Positions 62,966 through 64,000 of a stretch of DNA of 64,000 bases are shown piece by piece. The stretch lies in NCBI RefSeq assembly GCF_900103485.1, contig NZ_FNHW01000001.1:1151418-1215417 (forward strand). The letters run 5' to 3'. Origin of the DNA: Fictibacillus solisalsi (GTDB taxonomy: Bacteria > Bacillota > Bacilli > Bacillales > Fictibacillaceae). The position numbers and the translations under genes are program-made. The notes beneath the pieces were generated by a model. It was not told the origin of the DNA and did not search any database. It was given only the letters and a program-made list of their open reading frames with translations. The stretch's first letter is position 1. Each line of letters opens with the position of its first letter.

Positions 62966-63793
62966 ATGACTGAAACACAGCAGAAGATAATTAATGATTT
63001 AGGAGTGAAACCCGAGATAAATCCACAGGAAGAAATCCAAAACAGAGTTGGATTTATGAAGGAATACGTCAAGAAGAATAAGTTGAAAGGCTTTGTCCTC
63101 GGAATCAGCGGCGGCCAGGATTCTTCACTTGCAGGTAAACTGGCCCAGATGGCGGTTAATGAATTAAAGAAGGAAACAGGAGATGACAGCTACCAGTTTA
63201 TCGCTGTCCGTCTTCCTTATGGCGTCCAAATGGATGAAGAAGATGCACAGCGAGCATTGAACTTCATTCAACCGGATCGCACGGTTACCGTGAATATTAA
63301 AAATGCAGTGGATGCATCCGCAGACGCCTTTCATGAAGCGACCGGAGGAAAGATCACGGATTTTCTAAAGGGCAATATCAAAGCCAGAGAAAGAATGAAA
63401 GTTCAATATGATATTGGAGCAGCCAATCAATGCCTTGTAATTGGGACGGATCATGCGGCTGAAGCTATTACCGGATTTTTCACCAAGTATGGAGACGGAG
63501 CATGTGATCTTGTGCCATTGACCGGTCTGAACAAAAGACAGGGGAAGGCATTGCTGAAAGAATTGGGAGCAGAAGAAAGAATCTACATGAAAGTTCCTAC
63601 GGCTGACCTTGAAGAGGACAAACCTGGGGTACCCGATGAAACAGCACTTGGCATTACGTATAATGAACTCGATGATTACCTCGAAGGGAAAGAAGTTTCG
63701 GCGGAAGCCATAGAAAAAATCGAACACCGGTATGCCATTACAGAACATAAACGGCACTTGCCTGCCGCTCCGCAGGATGACTGGTGGAAATAG
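62966..63793 (+). CDS. nadE: Ammonia-dependent NAD synthetase
   Basis: 275 residues, NadE type without a glutaminase domain. Adenylates nicotinate-adenine dinucleotide and amidates it to NAD+ using ammonia. The P-loop [11 protein letters not shown] (about residues 45-55) and [28 protein letters not shown] segment ([12 protein letters not shown] and KYGDGACDL) are intact. ATG 62966 follows AAAGGTGGATG; the ATG at 62954 lies too close. Terminator follows. Confidence 0.95.
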   Translation: MTETQQKIINDLGVKPEINPQEEIQNRVGFMKEYVKKNKLKGFVLGISGGQDSSLAGKLAQMAVNELKKETGDDSYQFIAVRLPYGVQMDEEDAQRALNFIQPDRTVTVNIKNAVDASADAFHEATGGKITDFLKGNIKARERMKVQYDIGAANQCLVIGTDHAAEAITGFFTKYGDGACDLVPLTGLNKRQGKALLKELGAEERIYMKVPTADLEEDKPGVPDETALGITYNELDDYLEGKEVSAEAIEKIEHRYAITEHKRHLPAAPQDDWWK

Positions 63794-63797
63794 GACG

Positions 63798-63827
63798 AAA
63801 AAAGCAGACCAAACGTCTGCTTTTTTT
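63798..63827 (+). terminator. nadE terminator
   Basis: AAAGCAGAC-CAAAC-GTCTGCTTT hairpin (63801-63823) with T7. Confidence 0.85.
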
Positions 63828-63884
63828 CATGGCAAAGATAAGATATACTTATCTTTGGAATCATATGGAGAAAGGGAGCAGGCC

Positions 63885-64000
63885 GTGAGCAGAAGAGCAA
63901 AGATTATTTTTGTCATCAGCACCGTTGTTTTTGTAATCGTTTTATCGTCTTCCATTCAAAGAGAGAATAATCGCAAAGCAAACTTAAAAGCAATTAACGA
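63885..64000 (+). CDS. Start of a membrane or secreted protein (incomplete)
   Basis: GTG start with AAAGGGAGCAGG upstream; the frame is open to the window end (38 codons). It begins SRRAKIIF followed by a hydrophobic stretch (about 6-24), then RENNRK: a signal anchor or signal peptide. Too short to identify. Confidence 0.65.
   Translation, partial: MSRRAKIIFVISTVVFVIVLSSSIQRENNRKANLKAIN

Overview
The window is chromosomal DNA of a moderately low-GC, endospore-forming Bacillaceae. The evidence is a set of Bacillus-type spore genes (sspP, sspO, sspN, tlp, a YjcZ-like protein, kapB, yokU), long runs of B. subtilis-like gene content (citB-sspN-tlp-yneP-yneQ-yneR; ypbR-ypbS; ypcP-ypdQ-ypeP), strong AGGAGG ribosome sites, frequent TTG/GTG starts, and sigma-G, sigma-54 and CcpC-type control sites. 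I cannot fix the genus. No phage, IS element, CRISPR array or integrase is visible. It looks like a stable core region with a few lineage-specific insertions.

Layout. 1-6.9 kb: the end of selA, then a spore/TCA block: sspP, a putative forespore gene with a sigma-G promoter, sspO, a DUF378 membrane protein, aconitase behind a CcpC-type double operator, an fbpB-like small protein, sspN, tlp, yneP, yneQ and yneR. 7-16.5 kb: a putative UDG-fold protein, an NhaC-type antiporter, the cshA helicase with a promoter and terminator hairpin in its leader, an acetyltransferase, the double dynamin DynA, a lipoprotein and ypbS. 16.5-21.7 kb: patA, an MFS exporter, zwf and a sulfurtransferase.

21.8-30.1 kb: a complete lysine 2,3-aminomutase (kam) catabolic locus: ablB, the sigma-54 activator kamR, a near-perfect -24/-12 promoter, then kamA-yokU-yodT-yodS-yodR-yodQ. 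Lysine is isomerised to beta-lysine, acetylated, activated with CoA, transaminated and deacetylated, probably ending at 4-aminobutyrate-level products.

30.1-38.2 kb: an unrecognised ORF, a zinc-ribbon protein, a small TEFA-motif spore-like protein, a probable 6S RNA, the nuclease-like trio ypcP/ypdQ/ypeP, an HD hydrolase, a ferredoxin, formate-tetrahydrofolate ligase, yycC and cvfB. 38.3-47.7 kb: a basic amino-acid permease, an acetate symporter with its DUF485 partner, MgtC, nicotinamidase, an NAD(P)-binding protein, bacilliredoxin, and an ammonium-transporter operon in which GlnK is replaced by a DUF294 nucleotidyltransferase-like protein and a DEDDh exonuclease.

47.7-58.3 kb: a YjcZ-like protein, plsY, an MMPL exporter, a methyltransferase, a YciI protein, a phosphatase/haloperoxidase-fold protein lacking its catalytic histidines, threonine aldolase, an amidase, small unknowns, tRNA-Arg(TCG) and trhO. 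58.4-64 kb: the fructose operon fruR-fruK-fruA behind a 10-bp-phased repeat operator, a hypothetical-kapB pair, nadE and the start of a membrane protein.

I found no clearly new multi-gene system. The best leads are the amtB-DUF294-exonuclease operon with its unusual operator, the catalytically dead PAP2-like protein, the cshA leader hairpin, and the sigma-G gene lying between sspO and sspP.
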